A DNA stretch of 23,122 nucleotides from an uncultured Rickettsiales bacterium (GTDB lineage: Bacteria; Pseudomonadota; Alphaproteobacteria; Rickettsiales; UBA1997). The number at the start of each line of letters is the position of its first letter. Position 1 is the first letter of the stretch. Below are positions 21,026-23,122 of this stretch, piece after piece. The translations under genes were made by a program, and so were the position numbers. The notes below the pieces were generated by a model. It worked only from the letters and a program-made list of their open reading frames with translations. It had not been told where the DNA came from and did not search any database. Location of the stretch: contig CALBSF010000155.1 in the NCBI GenBank assembly GCA_937927795.1, forward strand, positions 1 to 23,122, given 5' to 3'.

Positions 21026-22921
21026 ATGACAAATTTTAAAAACTTACAATTAAACGAAAAAATACTTAATGCTCTTGAAAAAAAGGGTTACAATGATCCA
21101 ACTCCAATACAGCTTCAAGCGATTCCTCATGTTTTAGAAGGAAAAGATTTGCTTGGAATTGCGCAAACCGGAACTGGTAAAACAGCGGCTTTCTCTTTAC
21201 CTATTTTACATAATCTTGCCAAAGGAAATATCTCAGTTAAATCAGGTGGGGTGAGGGTTTTAATTCTTACGCCAACAAGAGAATTAGCTTCACAAATTGC
21301 TGATAATATTGAAGTTTATGGCAAAGAATTAGGATTAAAATATGCGGTAATTTTTGGTGGAGTTAGTGAAAACCCGCAAATTAAAGCAGTTCAGGGCGGC
21401 GTTGATATTTTAATTGCAACTCCGGGAAGGCTGCTAGACCTTACAAATCAAGGCTATATTCGCTATATGCAATTAGAAGTTTTGGTTTTAGATGAGGCGG
21501 ACCGTATGCTGGACATGGGTTTCATCAATGATATTAAAAAAATTATTCAAAAAATTCCTGAAAAAAGACAAACTCTTTTCTTTTCTGCAACTATGCCCAC
21601 GGCCATTACTGGCCTAGCTAATTCGATTTTGAAAAATCCAGTTAGAGTTGAAGTTACTCCATCTTCAAGCACAGCTGAGCGAATTGAACAAAAAGTTTTT
21701 TTAGTTGATAAATCTCATAAATTATCGCTACTAAAAAAAGTAGTAAAAGAGGATGGCGTTACAAGCGCTCTGGTATTTTGTAAAACCAAACATGGCGCTA
21801 ATAAAGTTGTTGAATTTTTATCTAAAAACGCAGTTACAGTTGCTGCAATTCATGGCAATAAATCACAAGGCGCGCGCGAAAAAGCATTGCTTTCATTTAG
21901 AAATGGTCAAATTAAAATTTTAGTTGCAACTGATATTGCGGCTAGAGGTATTGATATTCCTGCGATTAGCCATGTTATTAATTATGATATTCCTCTTGAT
22001 CCAGAAAGTTATGTTCACCGTATAGGCAGAACAGCTAGAGCTGGAAGAGACGGGTTGGCAATTTCATTTTGCGATCCAAGCGAAACTAAATATTTACGCG
22101 ATATTGAAAAAATAATTAAAGCAAAAATTACCGTTGATGAAACTCATCAGTTTCATGGCGTTGAGGCAGCTCCTATGCAAAGAATGCCACTTAATAGAGA
22201 CGGCGCTTTTAAAGAAAAATCGTCAAGCCCTTATGCAAGAAATGGCGGCGGACCAAATCCGGGAAGAAAATATGGCTTTGCAGTTAATAAGGCGCGTAAA
22301 ATAGAAGAAGTAAATTCAAAAAGAAGAGATGAAGAAGGCGGTGATGATAGAAGGCCTAGAAACACCGATCGTCGTAGAGAAGAAGATAAAGGAAAGAAAA
22401 AGTTTTTTGGATTTATTGGCTTTGGCAGAAGAAAAACTGAAGAAAGAAAAGATAGTAAAGGTTTTCAAGGCGGAATTGGTGGCTTTGAACCTAGAAATGA
22501 AAGAAAATCAGATTCTAGAAGCGATAAAAGGCCAAATTTTAGGGACGATAAAAGACCAAGCTTTAGAGACGCAGACGATAGAAGGCCTAGCTCTAGAGGC
22601 GCGGACGACAGAAGACCAAGCTTTAGAGATAGAGAAGTTTCGGGCAATTCAAATGAGAGAGAAAGATTTAACTCAAGAGATGAAAGAAGACCAGCTAGAG
22701 GTCGCTCAGATTCTAATTCAAGACAAGGCGATGATAAAAAATCATCTTTCGGTTTTTCTTGGTTTAAGAAAAAAGGAGATGAGTCAAGTGAAAAAAGACC
22801 ATTTTCTTCAAGCGATAGAAGGCCTCCAAGAAAATCAGGATCATCTTCTAGTAATGGTAATTTTAAGCCAAGAAGCGGCTCATCTAATCGCGGACCAAGA
22901 GATTTTGATAAAAGATCTTAG
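21026..22921 (+). CDS. DEAD-box ATP-dependent RNA helicase (RhlE-like) with repetitive charged tail
   Basis: 631 residues. The helicase core (about 1-370) shows the Q motif GYNDPTPIQLQAIP, motif I AQTGTGKT (46-53), PTRELA, TPGRLLD, motif II DEAD, SAT, and the domain-2 motifs IHGNKSQGAREKAL, ARGIDIPAISHVINYD and HRIGRTARAG. The overall match is best to the RhlE group, which remodels structured RNA in ribosome assembly and RNA decay; CsdA-like proteins are an alternative. From about 385 onward the tail is low-complexity, rich in Arg, Asp, Ser and Gly, with four tandem copies of a D-[DK]-[RK]-RP-[SN]-F/S-R unit. Such tails bind RNA non-specifically and may drive condensation. It is a single gene, divergent from groES. 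Confidence 0.93.
   Translation: MTNFKNLQLNEKILNALEKKGYNDPTPIQLQAIPHVLEGKDLLGIAQTGTGKTAAFSLPILHNLAKGNISVKSGGVRVLILTPTRELASQIADNIEVYGKELGLKYAVIFGGVSENPQIKAVQGGVDILIATPGRLLDLTNQGYIRYMQLEVLVLDEADRMLDMGFINDIKKIIQKIPEKRQTLFFSATMPTAITGLANSILKNPVRVEVTPSSSTAERIEQKVFLVDKSHKLSLLKKVVKEDGVTSALVFCKTKHGANKVVEFLSKNAVTVAAIHGNKSQGAREKALLSFRNGQIKILVATDIAARGIDIPAISHVINYDIPLDPESYVHRIGRTARAGRDGLAISFCDPSETKYLRDIEKIIKAKITVDETHQFHGVEAAPMQRMPLNRDGAFKEKSSSPYARNGGGPNPGRKYGFAVNKARKIEEVNSKRRDEEGGDDRRPRNTDRRREEDKGKKKFFGFIGFGRRKTEERKDSKGFQGGIGGFEPRNERKSDSRSDKRPNFRDDKRPSFRDADDRRPSSRGADDRRPSFRDREVSGNSNERERFNSRDERRPARGRSDSNSRQGDDKKSSFGFSWFKKKGDESSEKRPFSSSDRRPPRKSGSSSSNGNFKPRSGSSNRGPRDFDKRS
22521..22629 (+). repeat. In-frame tandem repeat in the helicase tail
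   Basis: Four consecutive 27-30-nt units encode SDKRPNFRD, DKRPSFRDA, DDRRPSSRGA and DDRRPSFRD. The DNA units keep AGACCAAGCTTTAGAGA-like blocks, so they arose by recent duplication and then diverged. All keep the reading frame. Confidence 0.75.
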
Positions 22922-22965
22922 GCGATATTTTAAGCGCCGATTTATAATAAGATTCAGTTGTAATA

Positions 22966-22987
22966 ATCCGCCCCTTTCAGGGCGGAT
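22966..22987 (+). repeat. Small GC-rich hairpin after the helicase gene
   Basis: ATCCGCCC and GGGCGGAT form a perfect 8-bp stem with a 6-base loop, 45 bp past the helicase stop. There is no T-run, so a terminator role is doubtful. It touches the start of the inverted repeat that ends the window. Confidence 0.6.
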
Positions 22988-23122
22988 CGAAGAGCGAAGC
23001 GATTCGAGGAGGGGTTGAAAATACTTAGAAAATAAAGTTTTGGCAAATAAATTATTAAAATCTTTTAAATTTTAAATCCTTTTTATTTTTTCAACCCCTC
23101 CTCGAATCGCTTCGCTCTTCGA
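22987..23122. mobile_element. MITE-like inverted repeat element, probably running off the window
   Basis: Arms 22987-23021 and 23088-23122 are 35 bp and perfectly inverted; the second arm ends exactly at the window edge, so the true arms may be longer. The arm contains GAGCGAAGCGATTCGAGG and GGGGTTG. The 66-bp centre is AT-rich and non-coding. The structure resembles a miniature inverted-repeat element, but no transposase or target-site duplication can be seen. Confidence 0.65.

Noticed and set aside
22465..22647. Minus-strand frame with regular LGLLSS repeats
   Set aside because: It is the reverse reading of the helicase tail repeats; the periodicity comes from the coding strand.
22329..23018. 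229-codon plus-strand frame overlapping the helicase tail
   Set aside because: It lies in another frame of the purine-rich repeats, has no family resemblance and extends into the final repeat. The DEAD-box frame is clearly the real one.

Overview
The window reads as chromosomal DNA of an AT-rich, gene-dense alphaproteobacterium. It resembles the Rickettsiales or another reduced or host-associated lineage. The grounds are overlapping short-spaced genes, strong A/T codon preference, a single-domain-fused PccA, scattered cytochrome c maturation (ccm) genes, a membrane retropepsin of the Rickettsia APRc type, and an AT-rich origin-like region beside hemE, as in Caulobacter and Rickettsia. I cannot name the species. 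A manC-type nucleotide-sugar gene, a ThiE-like gene and nadD argue against an extremely reduced Rickettsia genome.

Layout. 1-2400 (+): the tail of a ThiE/TenI-like gene overlaps manC (GDP-mannose synthesis), followed by ccmB (haem exporter membrane subunit). 2415-4409 (-): pccA (biotin-dependent carboxylase alpha chain). 4483-7079 (+): a tightly overlapping run of ubiA, nadD, tatD and tadA. 7080-7594: a 515-bp non-coding stretch with a decayed G-rich tandem repeat, a palindromic repeat and a good parS site. 7595-10101 (+): parA, a second parS-like site, parB and a membrane-anchored retropepsin. 10137-11306 (+): an unrecognised P-loop protein. 11307-11692: repeat-rich spacer ending in the rplT terminator. 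11693-13403 (-): rplT, rpmI, tRNA-Ile2(CAU), a 47-bp-arm palindrome and grpE. 13507-15445 (+): clpP and clpX. 15569-15817 (-): bolA. 15818-16079: putative chromosomal oriC. 16080-17813 (+): hemE and a PgeF/YfiH laccase-domain gene. 17838-17913 (-): tRNA-Phe. Then a palindrome, ccmD and ccmE (+), and a two-way terminator. 18688-20772 (-): groEL and groES. 21026-22921 (+): a DEAD-box helicase with a repetitive charged tail. The window ends in a 136-bp inverted-repeat element.

How it fits together. parABS lies about 8 kb from a region with five DnaA-box-like sites and several CtrA-type TTAA-N7-TTAA motifs, so the window probably covers the replication and segregation origin of the chromosome. 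Proteostasis genes (grpE, clpPX, groESL) cluster around it. grpE and groES each have a CTTG-N17 element matching the alphaproteobacterial heat-shock sigma-32 promoter pattern. The most unusual feature is the density of small, non-coding palindromic repeats of several unrelated families between genes, including one inside the groES-groEL operon. Two of these families share the mini-hairpin core GCGAAGC. No IS element, CRISPR array or complete transposon was seen.
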